Shown here piece by piece: positions 34,290 to 41,690 of a stretch of DNA of 41,690 bases (the first letter of the stretch is position 1; every line of letters begins with the position of its first letter). The DNA lies in assembly GCA_021782915.1 (NCBI GenBank), contig JAJXUK010000015.1, positions 1 to 41,690 on the forward strand, in the 5' to 3' direction. Both the position numbers and the translations under genes were made by a program. Source of the stretch: Actinomycetes bacterium. Lineage in GTDB: Bacteria > Actinomycetota > Acidimicrobiia > Acidimicrobiales > RAAP-2. Under the pieces are notes generated by a model. It was not told the origin of the DNA and made no database searches. It worked only from the letters and a program-made list of their open reading frames with translations.

Positions 34290-35662
34290 GCGAGCCGGTC
34301 AGTCTCGTGTGGTTCCGACGCGACCTGCGTCTCAGCGATCACCCGGCTCTGGCGGCCGCGGCGCGACGCGGGCGCGTCGTCGGCGTCTTCGTGGCCGATG
34401 AGGCGCTGTTGGCCTCTGCCGGAGCCACCCGTCGGGCCTACCTCGCCTCCGTGCTGGCGACGCTGCAGCGCGCCACGCACGGGGCGCTGAGCATTCGCGT
34501 CGGCGAGCCCGGCGCACAGCTCCTCGCCCTGGCCGGCGAAGTGGGAGCGTCGGCCCTGTACGCCACGACCGACGCCGCGCCCTACGGGCGCGAGCGCGAC
34601 GCGCGCGTCCAGGTGCTGTTGAAGGACGCGGGCCTCGACGTTCACTGGATCGACTCCAACTACGTGGTGGCCCCGGGCACACTGCGCACGAGCAGCGCGC
34701 AGCCCTACCGCGTCTTCACGCCCTTTCGGCGGGCCTGGTGGGGCGAGGTCCGCCTCGACGTGACACGCGTGCCTGACGTAGGCTGGCGGCCGACGTCGGG
34801 AGAGTCGCCCGCTCTGGTGGGTCAACTCGGGGGGACCCGGCGTCCCTGGTACTTCGCGGACCTGGCGGACGGCCCGGCCCCGATCGGCCCGGTGGGTGAG
34901 CTCGCCGCCGCCCGGCGACTCGAGGAGTTCGCGGCGACGGCCGGTGACTACGCCCGGCGGCGCAATCGACCCGACCTGGCCGGCACGAGCCGGCTCAGTG
35001 CGGACCTTCGATTCGGTGTGCTGCACCCGCGTCAGGCCCTGAATGTCGTGGGCGAGGACGCCTTCGTCAGCGAGATCGCCTGGCGTGAGTTCTACGCCGA
35101 CGTGCTCTGGCACTGGCCCGAGTCGGCTCGGCGGGCTCTGTCCGATCTCGACGGGCGCCTCGACGTGGATCGCGACGAGCCCGCGCAGGCCCGCTTCGCA
35201 CTCTGGGCCCGGGGCCAGACTGGCTATCCCCTGGTCGACGCCGGAATGCGCCAGCTGCTGGGTGAGGGCTGGATGCACAACCGCGTGCGCATGGTCGCGG
35301 CCTCCTTCTTGGTGAAGCACTTGCACCTGGACTGGCGCTGGGGCGCGCGCTGGTTTATGTGGCGACTCGTGGACGCGGATCTGGCGTCCAATCAGCATGG
35401 CTGGCAGTGGTGCGCGGGCCTGGGCACGGACGCCGCACCGTTTCATCGCATCTTCAATCCCACCCTGCAGGCCGAGCGCTTCGACCCCGACGGCACCTAC
35501 ATCCGACGCTGGGTGCCCGAGCTCGCCGGCCTCGCGGCGCCCCTGGTGCACCAGCCCGGCGCGGGCGGCTGGGCTCCCGGGTACCCTGCCCCCATGATCG
35601 ATCTGGCCGAGGAGCGTCGTGAGGCCCTGGCGCGCTGGGCGCGGGCCCGAGGACGCGCGTGA
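34286..35662 (+). CDS. phr: Deoxyribodipyrimidine photolyase
   Basis: This 458-residue cryptochrome/photolyase-family enzyme repairs UV dimers with light. The N-terminal antenna domain opens LVWFRRDLRLSDHPAL. The FAD domain has IAWREFYADVLWHWPE, TGYPLVDAGMRQLLGEGWMH, NRVRMVAASFLVKHL and NQHGWQWCAGLGTDAAPFHR, which contain the Asn, Trp and Arg residues that hold FAD and the electron-transfer Trp. These features point to a class I CPD photolyase rather than a plant-type cryptochrome. The GTG at 34286 overlaps the recO stop, so two DNA-repair genes are coupled. Its stop overlaps hemW. Confidence 0.94.
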   Translation: MSEPVSLVWFRRDLRLSDHPALAAAARRGRVVGVFVADEALLASAGATRRAYLASVLATLQRATHGALSIRVGEPGAQLLALAGEVGASALYATTDAAPYGRERDARVQVLLKDAGLDVHWIDSNYVVAPGTLRTSSAQPYRVFTPFRRAWWGEVRLDVTRVPDVGWRPTSGESPALVGQLGGTRRPWYFADLADGPAPIGPVGELAAARRLEEFAATAGDYARRRNRPDLAGTSRLSADLRFGVLHPRQALNVVGEDAFVSEIAWREFYADVLWHWPESARRALSDLDGRLDVDRDEPAQARFALWARGQTGYPLVDAGMRQLLGEGWMHNRVRMVAASFLVKHLHLDWRWGARWFMWRLVDADLASNQHGWQWCAGLGTDAAPFHRIFNPTLQAERFDPDGTYIRRWVPELAGLAAPLVHQPGAGGWAPGYPAPMIDLAEERREALARWARARGRA

Positions 35663-36738
35663 GCGACTTCGGCGTCTACGTCCACGTGCCGTTCTGCGCA
35701 CGCCGCTGCGACTACTGCGCCTTTGCCACCTACGCCGACCGCGACGAGCTGATGGATGACTACGTCGCCGCCGTACGCGCGGACATCGTCTCGCGGCGCT
35801 CCGACGTGCCAGCGGCCAGCTCCGTCTTCTTCGGCGGGGGCACACCGTCGCGCCTGGCGCCCGAGCAGTTGCTGGGCATCCTGGGCGAGATCGAGCGCAC
35901 GCCGGACGCCGAGGTGACCGTGGAGTGCAACCCCGAGGACGCCACCCTCGAGCGCCTGCGCGCCTACCGCGACGGTGGCGTCACCCGCATGAGCTTCGGG
36001 ATCCAGTCGACGCGCCCGGCCGTCCTGGCCGACCTGGGCCGGCGTCACGGCACCGGGGCGCACCGGGCGGTGGCCGAGGCCGTCACCGAGGCCGGCTTCT
36101 CCACCTGGAACATGGACCTCATCGTCGGTTCGCGCGCCGAGGGCCTCGAGGACGTCGCCGCGACGTTGGCCGACGTTCTGGGTCTGAGCAACCCGCCGCC
36201 GCACATCAGCTGCTACGCCCTGACGGCCGAGCCGGCCACGCCGCTGGGTCGGGACCCGGCGAGGCATCCCGACGAGGACGCCACGGCCGACGCCTACGAC
36301 CTGGTCGGCGCCACGCTCGAGGCTCACGGGTACCGGTGGGAGGAGATCTCCAACTGGGCCCGACCCGGGCACGAGAGCCGACACAATCATCTGTACTGGG
36401 ACGAGGGCGACTATCAGGGCTTCGGCTCGGCGGCGCACTCACACCGCGCGGGACGCCGATCCTGGAACGTGCGCAGTCCCGAGCGCTACATCGAGCGCAT
36501 CCGCCAGGCTCGCTCTGCTGAGGCTGGTCACGAGGACCTCGACGAGCCAACTCGGCGCTTCGAGGCCGAGTCGTTGGCCCTGCGCACGACGCGCGGGGTG
36601 CCGGTGGAGGCCTTTGACTCGCTCGAGGAGATCGCGCACCTGGTCCGCGTTGAGCAGGGCGTGGTGCGATTGGCGCCCGAGGGCCGCCTCCTGGCCAACC
36701 AGGTCATCGTGCGACTGCGCAGCGCCGAGCGCGCCTAG
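35659..36738 (+). CDS. hemW: Radical SAM heme chaperone HemW
   Basis: This 359-residue radical-SAM protein has the cluster motif C-x3-C-x2-C in PFCARRCDYCAF (about residues 12-23). FFGGGTPSRL and VECNPED come next, then SFGIQSTRPAVLADLGRRH and the HemW-type C-terminal domain (YWDEGDYQGFGSAAHSH). Such proteins were long labelled oxygen-independent coproporphyrinogen oxidases, but this short form lacks the HemN-specific N-terminal extension; HemW binds and inserts heme. The start is GTG, coupled to phr. It converges on the next gene with a 4-bp overlap. Confidence 0.92.
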   Translation: MSDFGVYVHVPFCARRCDYCAFATYADRDELMDDYVAAVRADIVSRRSDVPAASSVFFGGGTPSRLAPEQLLGILGEIERTPDAEVTVECNPEDATLERLRAYRDGGVTRMSFGIQSTRPAVLADLGRRHGTGAHRAVAEAVTEAGFSTWNMDLIVGSRAEGLEDVAATLADVLGLSNPPPHISCYALTAEPATPLGRDPARHPDEDATADAYDLVGATLEAHGYRWEEISNWARPGHESRHNHLYWDEGDYQGFGSAAHSHRAGRRSWNVRSPERYIERIRQARSAEAGHEDLDEPTRRFEAESLALRTTRGVPVEAFDSLEEIAHLVRVEQGVVRLAPEGRLLANQVIVRLRSAERA

Positions 36739-37967
36739 TTGGCCAGGAGCTCGCCGTACTCGGACGGTCCGATGCCCACCGTGCCCGTGGCGAGACAGAG
36801 GCCACCTGGCGTGCACGTGCTGCGCACGAGATTGCTCAGCGTCGGAAAGTGCGCGATGACGTGCCAGGTGGAGCCGGCGTTGGTGCTCTCAAAGATGACG
36901 GGCTCGTAGGAGCGCCCGAGACCGCCCGTGACCAGACAGACCCGCGTGCTGACACAGGTGATGGACATCAGGGAGTTGGAGTCGGCGGGCGCCGGTAGGA
37001 GGCTCCAGGTGTGACCAGCGTCGTGGGTCACCAGCACGACGCCGTGACCGAGGGTGCTGTCCGCGGACTGGCCCACGGCCACGCACTGGCTCCCGGACAG
37101 GCAGGTGACGCCGTTGATGGCGAAGACGCCGTGCGGCACGGTCTCGGTACTCCACGAAGGCCCGGGTGGGCTCGTGCCGGCACCCACCGAGACCGTGGGC
37201 GACGAGCCCAGCGCAGCCCCGACGACCCCGCAGCGCGCCCCGGGCGGACAGAAGGGCATGCCGATGCCCACGACCTGGCAGAGTCCGCTACTCGAGCACG
37301 CCGCGGAGTAGGCGTCTTCGAATCCTCCCGCGGGCGTGGACGTCGACCAGGTGGCGCCGGCGTCGCTGCTGGTGAGCACGACGGCCCCGAGGCCCACGTT
37401 GGGCTGGGAGTACGTGCAGCTCGGCGGGCTACAGCCCGGCGGAGGCCTGCTCGTGGTGATCTGACCTACGGCGACACAGTCGCTCGGACCCGAACAGGCC
37501 AGCGCCTCGAGCTGGTTGCCCGGCTGGGAGCCGCCGAGGCCCGTGGGGGGCGTGAGCTTCTGCCAGGACAGCCCGCCATCGCTGGAGCGCTCGAGCGCGA
37601 GGCTCGAGACTCTTGGCAGTGAGCCGTGAAATCCCATGGCCATGCAGACGCTGCTCGTGGTGCAGGCCAGGGCCTCGAGTCCGCCCACCATCGAGGCCGA
37701 GCCGACGCTGCGCCAGCTACGCGCGGCGTTCGTTGAGATCATCACACCCGCACGACCAGCCTGGTTGAAGATCACCAGGCAGTGCGTGTCACTGATGCAG
37801 ACGGGCTGGCCGTATATTCGCCCGGGCACCCTCGGCGCGGAGATCACGTGCCAGGCACCGCCGAGCGCACCGGCGGGTGCGGGAGGTGCCAGGCTCCAGC
37901 TGAGCCCACCGAGTACAAGGATGCTCAGGAGTAGCAGCGAGGTTCCTCTGCGTGATCGTGCGACCAT
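36735..37967 (-). CDS. Secreted BNR/sialidase-like repeat protein with paired cysteines
   Basis: This 410-residue exported protein has a signal peptide (SLLLLSILVLGGLSWSLAP) followed by beta-propeller-like repeats. Each repeat pairs a BNR-type Asp-box-like element (SSDGGLSWQKL, SSDAGATWST, THDAGHTWSLL, STNAGSTWHV) with a two-cysteine unit such as LACTTSSVCMAMG, ACSGPSDCVAVG, TCLSGSQCVAVG or TCVSTRVCLVTGG. No sialidase Arg triad is evident, so the name denotes fold only. The ATG at 37967 has GAGGGGG upstream, and TAATCT lies about 28 nt before it. The ligand and role are unknown. This architecture is common in high-GC actinobacteria. Confidence 0.82.
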   Translation of the reverse strand: MVARSRRGTSLLLLSILVLGGLSWSLAPPAPAGALGGAWHVISAPRVPGRIYGQPVCISDTHCLVIFNQAGRAGVMISTNAARSWRSVGSASMVGGLEALACTTSSVCMAMGFHGSLPRVSSLALERSSDGGLSWQKLTPPTGLGGSQPGNQLEALACSGPSDCVAVGQITTSRPPPGCSPPSCTYSQPNVGLGAVVLTSSDAGATWSTSTPAGGFEDAYSAACSSSGLCQVVGIGMPFCPPGARCGVVGAALGSSPTVSVGAGTSPPGPSWSTETVPHGVFAINGVTCLSGSQCVAVGQSADSTLGHGVVLVTHDAGHTWSLLPAPADSNSLMSITCVSTRVCLVTGGLGRSYEPVIFESTNAGSTWHVIAHFPTLSNLVRSTCTPGGLCLATGTVGIGPSEYGELLAN

Positions 37968-38053
37968 TGCGCCCCCTCAGGTCGAACCGACCCTGAGATT
38001 ACGTCGACGCGTCGCGCGAGAGCGGTCAGGCCGAGTCCGGGCGAACGCTCCGG

Positions 38054-38059
38054 TAGCCT
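38054..38059 (+). promoter_or_regulatory. Predicted -10 box for leaderless glyS
   Basis: TAGCCT ends 6 nt before the ATG at 38066. Confidence 0.55.
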
Positions 38060-38065
38060 GGCGAG

Positions 38066-39397
38066 ATGGCAGAATCCCACGACGCGGCATCCGGCGCAGG
38101 CGCGGAGTTGCTCGACAAGGTCACGAACCTGGCCAAGCGGCGTGGTTTCATCTTTCCGTCGGCCGAGATCTACGGTGGGTTCCGGTCCACCTACGACTAC
38201 GGCCCCCTCGGCGTCAACATGCTGCGAAACGTCAAGAATGCCTGGTGGCGCTCGATGATTCAGCTGCGCGACGACGTGGTGGGACTCGACGCGGCCATCC
38301 TGGGTCCGCCGGCGGTGTGGGCCGCGTCCGGGCACCTGGAGACCTTCACGGACCCGCTGGTGGACTGCAAGAAGTGCAAGGAACGCTGGCGCGAGGACAA
38401 GATCGAGGGGGTCTGCCCGAACTGCGGCTCGACCGAGTTCACCGAGGCCCGCGCCTTTAACTTGATGTTCAAGACCCAGGCCGGGCCCGTCGAGGGCGAG
38501 GGGGCCACCGCCTACTTGCGCCCCGAGACTGCCCAGGGCATGTTCACCAACTTCGCCAACGTCTTGGCCACGACGCGGCGCAAGCCCCCCTTCGGCATCG
38601 CACAGGTCGGCAAGTCCTTTCGCAACGAGATCACGCCGCAGAACTTCGTCTTTCGCACGCGCGAGTTCGAGCAGATGGAGCTGGAGTACTTCGTGGCTCC
38701 GGGCGAGGCCGAGGCGTGGTACCGCTACTGGATCGATACGCGCCTGACGTGGTACCTGGACCTGGGCATCGCGCCGGAGAAGCTGCGACTGCACGAGCAC
38801 GCCCAGGAGGACCTGTCGCACTATTCGCGTGGCACCACGGACGTCGAGTTCCTGTACCCGTGGGGGTGGGACGAGCTCGAAGGGATCGCCAATCGGGGTG
38901 ACTACGACCTCACCCAGCACTCCAACGCCTCGGGCGTGCGCCTGGAGTACTTTGATCAGACCAGCGGCGAGCACTACGTTCCCTACGTCATCGAGCCGGC
39001 CGCGGGTGCCACGCGCGCGATGATGGCCTTCCTGCTCGCGGCCTACGACGAGGACGAGGTCGGCGGTGAGAGGCGCACGGTGCTGCGCCTAGACCCGCGC
39101 CTGGCCCCGTATCAGGTGGCCGTATTGCCCCTGTCCAAGAAGCCCGAGCTCGAGGCGCTCTCGCGCGAGGTGCTCGGACTACTCCAGGTGGACTTCATCT
39201 GCGACTACGACCTCACCCAGTCGATCGGGCGCCGCTACCGGCGCCAGGACGAGGTGGGAACGCCCCTGTGCGTGACCGTGGACTTCGACTCGCTGGACGA
39301 TCGTGCCGTCACCGTTCGCGATCGCGACACGACGACCCAGGAGCGCGTCGGCATCGACGCGCTGGGCGAGCTGGTGCGCGCGCGGCTGCGCCGCTAG
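38066..39397 (+). CDS. glyS: Glycyl-tRNA synthetase (single-chain, dimeric type)
   Basis: This 443-residue class II synthetase is of the alpha2 type also found in eukaryotes and many actinobacteria, not the bacterial alpha2-beta2 type. It opens with LAKRRGFIFPSAEIYGGF. A zinc-ribbon-like pair is present (CKKCKE and CPNCGS). Motif 2 is in FRNEITPQNFVFRTREFEQM, with RPETAQGMFTNFANV nearby. Motif 3 is near the Gly-rich SFG-equivalent EPAAGATRAMMAFL, and the anticodon-binding domain ends with TVRDRDTTTQERV. It converges with the MFS gene, overlapping by 4 bp. Confidence 0.95.
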   Translation: MAESHDAASGAGAELLDKVTNLAKRRGFIFPSAEIYGGFRSTYDYGPLGVNMLRNVKNAWWRSMIQLRDDVVGLDAAILGPPAVWAASGHLETFTDPLVDCKKCKERWREDKIEGVCPNCGSTEFTEARAFNLMFKTQAGPVEGEGATAYLRPETAQGMFTNFANVLATTRRKPPFGIAQVGKSFRNEITPQNFVFRTREFEQMELEYFVAPGEAEAWYRYWIDTRLTWYLDLGIAPEKLRLHEHAQEDLSHYSRGTTDVEFLYPWGWDELEGIANRGDYDLTQHSNASGVRLEYFDQTSGEHYVPYVIEPAAGATRAMMAFLLAAYDEDEVGGERRTVLRLDPRLAPYQVAVLPLSKKPELEALSREVLGLLQVDFICDYDLTQSIGRRYRRQDEVGTPLCVTVDFDSLDDRAVTVRDRDTTTQERVGIDALGELVRARLRR

Positions 39398-40596
39398 GCC
39401 AGATCGAGCGAGACGTGCTCGGTGGGGGCCGCGGCGTTCAGTGAGCTGAGCGCGGGCAGCAGCATGCCGAGGCCCACCGTCACGCCCAGCCAGCAGTCAC
39501 CGGCCCAGCCGAAGTGCGCGTAGAGCCAGCCCGCTGCGTACGAGCCGAGTGAGGCGCCGGTGAAGCAGGAGACCATGTAGGCGCTGTTGACGCGCGAGCG
39601 CGCCTCAGGACGCAGCGCGTAGATGATGGACTGGTTGGTGATCTGCATGCCCTGCATGCCGGCATCGAGTGCGACCACGCCTAGGGCCAGGAGCCAGACG
39701 GTGTCGCGCCCGAGCCACAGGATGGCGAACGAGGCCGTCACGAGGCTCGCCGCGGCGATCGTGGCCGTGCGGCTGCGCGCGTGATCGGCTAGGTGCCCGG
39801 CCGCGTTGGCGGCGCTGATGCCGGCGACGCCGAAGAGACCGAAGAGGCCGATCACCCCGTTGGAGTAGTGGAACGGAGCCCCGCTCAGGCGGAACGACAG
39901 CGTCGTCCACAGGCAGCTCAGTGACGCGAAGGCCAGGGCGCCGAACCAGGCGCGACGGCGCAGCAGAGAGAGCTCGCGAAACAGTCGCACCGAGCCACCC
40001 AGCGCCTGGGTGTAGCTGAGACGCTCGCGCGGAGCCTCGTTCGGCAGTGCGCGCCACAGGATCAGCGCCATGACGAAGAGGGCGCCAGCCGCGATCGCGT
40101 AGATCGCGCGCCAGCCGAAGAACTGGGCCACGATGCCCGACGCGGTACGTGACAGGAGTATGCCCGAGAGCAGTCCGGACATGACGCGTGCGATGCTGCG
40201 CCCCCGAGTGGCGCTCTCGGCGAGGTCGGCCGCGAAGGGGATGATGAGCTGGGTGCCCACGGAGGTCAGGCCCACGAGCAGACAGATCGCGGTGAACGCG
40301 GCGAAGTTGGTGGTGAGCCCCGCCAGGCCCATCGTCGCCGCCGCGATGATGAACATCGTGGTGATGAGTCGCCGGCGAACGAAGAGGTCCCCGAGTGGAA
40401 CGAGGAAGGCCAGGCCGAGGGCGTAGCCGGCCTGGGTGAGCACCACGAGTAGTGAGGCCGAGGCTGAACCCACGTGGAACTGGTCGCGCACCTGGTGCAG
40501 CACGGGCTGTAGGTAGTAGAGGTTGGCGACCATCACACCGACACCCACAGCCATGAGGAAGGTGAGGGTGGATGTCAGTCGTCGGCTCTCGGTCAT
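39394..40596 (-). CDS. MFS transporter (DHA1-like)
   Basis: This 400-residue integral membrane protein has about twelve helices. Motif A is recognisable as LVPLGDLFVRRRLIT between the second and third helices, and SGLLSGILLSRTASGIVAQF fits the helix 5 motif. It starts with a short cytoplasmic tail (TESRRLTS) before the first helix. The sequence resembles drug/sugar-efflux MFS members of the YnfM/AraJ kind, but the substrate is not readable. TAGGGT lies 18 nt before the ATG. It lies 21 bp downstream of the thioesterase gene on the same strand and may share its transcript. Confidence 0.9.
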   Translation of the reverse strand: MTESRRLTSTLTFLMAVGVGVMVANLYYLQPVLHQVRDQFHVGSASASLLVVLTQAGYALGLAFLVPLGDLFVRRRLITTMFIIAAATMGLAGLTTNFAAFTAICLLVGLTSVGTQLIIPFAADLAESATRGRSIARVMSGLLSGILLSRTASGIVAQFFGWRAIYAIAAGALFVMALILWRALPNEAPRERLSYTQALGGSVRLFRELSLLRRRAWFGALAFASLSCLWTTLSFRLSGAPFHYSNGVIGLFGLFGVAGISAANAAGHLADHARSRTATIAAASLVTASFAILWLGRDTVWLLALGVVALDAGMQGMQITNQSIIYALRPEARSRVNSAYMVSCFTGASLGSYAAGWLYAHFGWAGDCWLGVTVGLGMLLPALSSLNAAAPTEHVSLDLA

Positions 40597-40617
40597 GGCT
40601 GTCTCGGCGGGCGCACC

Positions 40618-41052
40618 CTAGCGCTCGACGGTGCCCCCGTGACCGGGCGGCAGGGAGTAGGTCACCTGGGCCTTGGCCACGACCTGGCCGACGCCTCGCG
40701 AGTGCAGTTCCACCTCGACGACACCGAGGCGCTGGCCGAGCTTGAGCAGGCGCGCGTGCGCGAGTAGGTCTGCGTCGAGGCTGGGCTTGCGCAGGAAGTC
40801 GATGTGCAGACTCGTCGTGACCGCCAGGAGGACCTCACCGAGCTCGGCGAGGATGGCCGCCCACGCGGCGGTGTCGGCGAGGGTCATCATGGTCGGCCCG
40901 GAGACCGTGCCCCCCGGTCGTCCGTGGCGCGGCGAGATGTCGAGGGAGAGCACGACGTCGCCATCGTGGACCTCCTCGACCCGAGGCACTTCGTGGTCGG
41001 GGAAGGCGTCTCGGAAGATCTCGTTGAGGCGTTGCGCGTCAAGGCGGGCCAT
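40618..41052 (-). CDS. PaaI-like hotdog-fold thioesterase
   Basis: This protein has 144 residues from ATG 41052. The hotdog core is clear: ISPRHGRPGGTVSGPTMMTL with the helix LADTAAWAAILAELG, then TTSLHIDFLRKPSLDADLLA and VVEVELHSRGVGQVVAKAQV. Such proteins hydrolyse acyl-CoA thioesters; the substrate is unknown. GGAG lies about 6 nt before this ATG. The frame is open further upstream, and a well-placed promoter points to ATG 41129 in another frame, so the true N-terminus is uncertain (see findings). Confidence 0.83.
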   Translation of the reverse strand: MARLDAQRLNEIFRDAFPDHEVPRVEEVHDGDVVLSLDISPRHGRPGGTVSGPTMMTLADTAAWAAILAELGEVLLAVTTSLHIDFLRKPSLDADLLAHARLLKLGQRLGVVEVELHSRGVGQVVAKAQVTYSLPPGHGGTVER

Positions 41053-41135
41053 CACGCGCTCCGGTGGCGTCGCGCGCGTGGGCGCGGACTCGTCGTGCGC
41101 GTGGCTGACGGGAGGGGGGGTCGTGCCATGGGCGC

Positions 41136-41141
41136 AGTCTA
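41136..41141 (-). promoter_or_regulatory. Predicted -10 box upstream of the thioesterase gene
   Basis: On the minus strand TAGACT ends 6 nt before ATG 41129, matching the leaderless pattern of nearby genes, although that ATG is not in the thioesterase frame. Confidence 0.45.
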
Positions 41142-41175
41142 GGGAGGCAGCGGCGGACTCTCTGAGGCGAGGCGG

Positions 41176-41181
41176 TACCTT
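41176..41181 (+). promoter_or_regulatory. Predicted -10 box for leaderless dnaG
   Basis: TACCTT ends 6 nt before the ATG at 41188. Confidence 0.5.
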
Positions 41182-41187
41182 ACGACC

Positions 41188-41690
41188 ATGGCGATTTCGG
41201 ACGATGACATTGCGCAGGTGCGTTCGTCGACGGATATCGTCGCGCTGATCTCCGAGCACGTGGCCCTGAAGAAGTCCGGGCGGCGCTGGAGCGGACTGTG
41301 CCCGTTTCACGCCGAGAAGTCGCCGTCGTTCTCCGTGAACGCCGAGGAGGGCCGCTACTACTGCTTCGGCTGTCGCGCCACGGGTGACGCGATCAGCTTC
41401 GTGCGCGAGACCCAGCACCTGGACTTCGTCGAGGCGGTGCGGGTCCTGGCCGATCGGGCGGGCCTGCAGTTGCACGAAGACGCCTCGGCGAGCCGAGCCC
41501 GCCGCGAGCGCCAGGAGCTGCTGGATGTCATGAGTCGGGCCGTGGCCTGGTACCACGAGCGGCTGCTGAGTGATCCGGCGGCACGAGTCGCGCGCGACTA
41601 CTTGCGCTCACGAGGCATTGCGGGTGAGTTGGCTCGGCGCTTTCAGCTGGGATGGGCTCCGGATGACTGGGATGCACTCACAGATCGGAA
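41188..41690 (+). CDS. dnaG: DNA primase, 5' part (runs off the window)
   Basis: About 167 codons are present and the frame is open to the window end. The N-terminal zinc-binding domain (CHC2 type) is complete: CPFHAEKSPSFSVN, then YYCFGC, giving the C-H-C-C ligands that read template DNA. DAISFVRETQHLDFVEAVR and the start of the catalytic core linker follow (YLRSRGIAGELARRFQLGWA). The primase makes RNA primers for replication with DnaB. The TOPRIM core lies beyond the window. The ATG at 41188 is divergent from the thioesterase. Confidence 0.95.
   Translation, partial: MAISDDDIAQVRSSTDIVALISEHVALKKSGRRWSGLCPFHAEKSPSFSVNAEEGRYYCFGCRATGDAISFVRETQHLDFVEAVRVLADRAGLQLHEDASASRARRERQELLDVMSRAVAWYHERLLSDPAARVARDYLRSRGIAGELARRFQLGWAPDDWDALTDR

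Noticed and set aside
33809-35845. Large minus-strand frame opposite recO and phr
   Set aside because: Arg/Pro-rich antisense translation of two clear genes, with no recognisable domain.
1-41690. CRISPR array or phage structural module
   Set aside because: No regularly spaced repeats beyond the two paired island repeats, and no capsid, tail, portal or terminase genes were recognised.

Overview
The window is high-GC bacterial DNA with actinobacterial traits: GTG starts, heavily overlapping genes, a CIRCE-controlled hrcA-dnaJ pair, a mycothiol-type DinB/MDMPI protein, a PAC2 protein and a FolP2-like pterin enzyme. An Acidimicrobiia-like actinobacterium fits best, but that placement is inference. 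No rRNA operon or CRISPR array was seen.

Region 1 (1-1260) is almost entirely an apparently intact IS481-family insertion sequence with imperfect terminal inverted repeats.

Region 2 (1264-12296) is an integrated genomic island of about 11 kb. It is bounded by a perfect 44-bp direct repeat of the 3' half of a tRNA-Ala(GGC) gene; the intact tRNA lies at 12252-12327 on the minus strand. A complete tyrosine integrase and an excisionase-like HTH protein sit next to the intact tRNA. A second repeat, two tandem copies of AACTGCTAAC, lies just inside both ends and looks like integrase arm-binding sites. The cargo is mostly envelope or secreted proteins: three DUF4232-like proteins, a membrane-anchored seven-blade beta-propeller paired with a GntR/YtrA-type regulator, an MDMPI-like protein, and a G1 (eqolisin-type) peptidase gene split by one in-frame TAA. 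There is also a Gly/Ala-rich hydrophobic peptide followed by a small three-TM protein. Decayed pieces, namely a large serine recombinase without its catalytic domain and an IS110 transposase with a stop and a frameshift, show repeated insertion. The stretch from about 6250 to 8940 is visibly more AT-rich than the rest.

Region 3 (12330-41690) is a dense chromosomal backbone. In order it holds an alpha/beta hydrolase, leuS, a YgjP-like metallopeptidase, PAC2, an APH-like kinase, and thioredoxin/YbbN-folP2-like-holA. Next come rpsT, lepA, and the long chain hrcA-dnaJ-rsmE-hit-phoH-ybeY-cnnM-era. These are followed by a TSUP transporter, dinG, uppS-(membrane peptide)-recO-phr-hemW, a secreted Cys-repeat BNR-like protein, glyS, an MFS transporter, a thioesterase and the 5' part of dnaG. 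Most neighbouring genes on one strand overlap by 1-8 nt, implying translational coupling.

Six first-of-operon genes have a TANNNT hexamer exactly 6 nt before the start codon and no obvious Shine-Dalgarno, the arrangement expected for leaderless mRNAs. hrcA instead has an AGGAGG and a CIRCE operator overlapping its -10.
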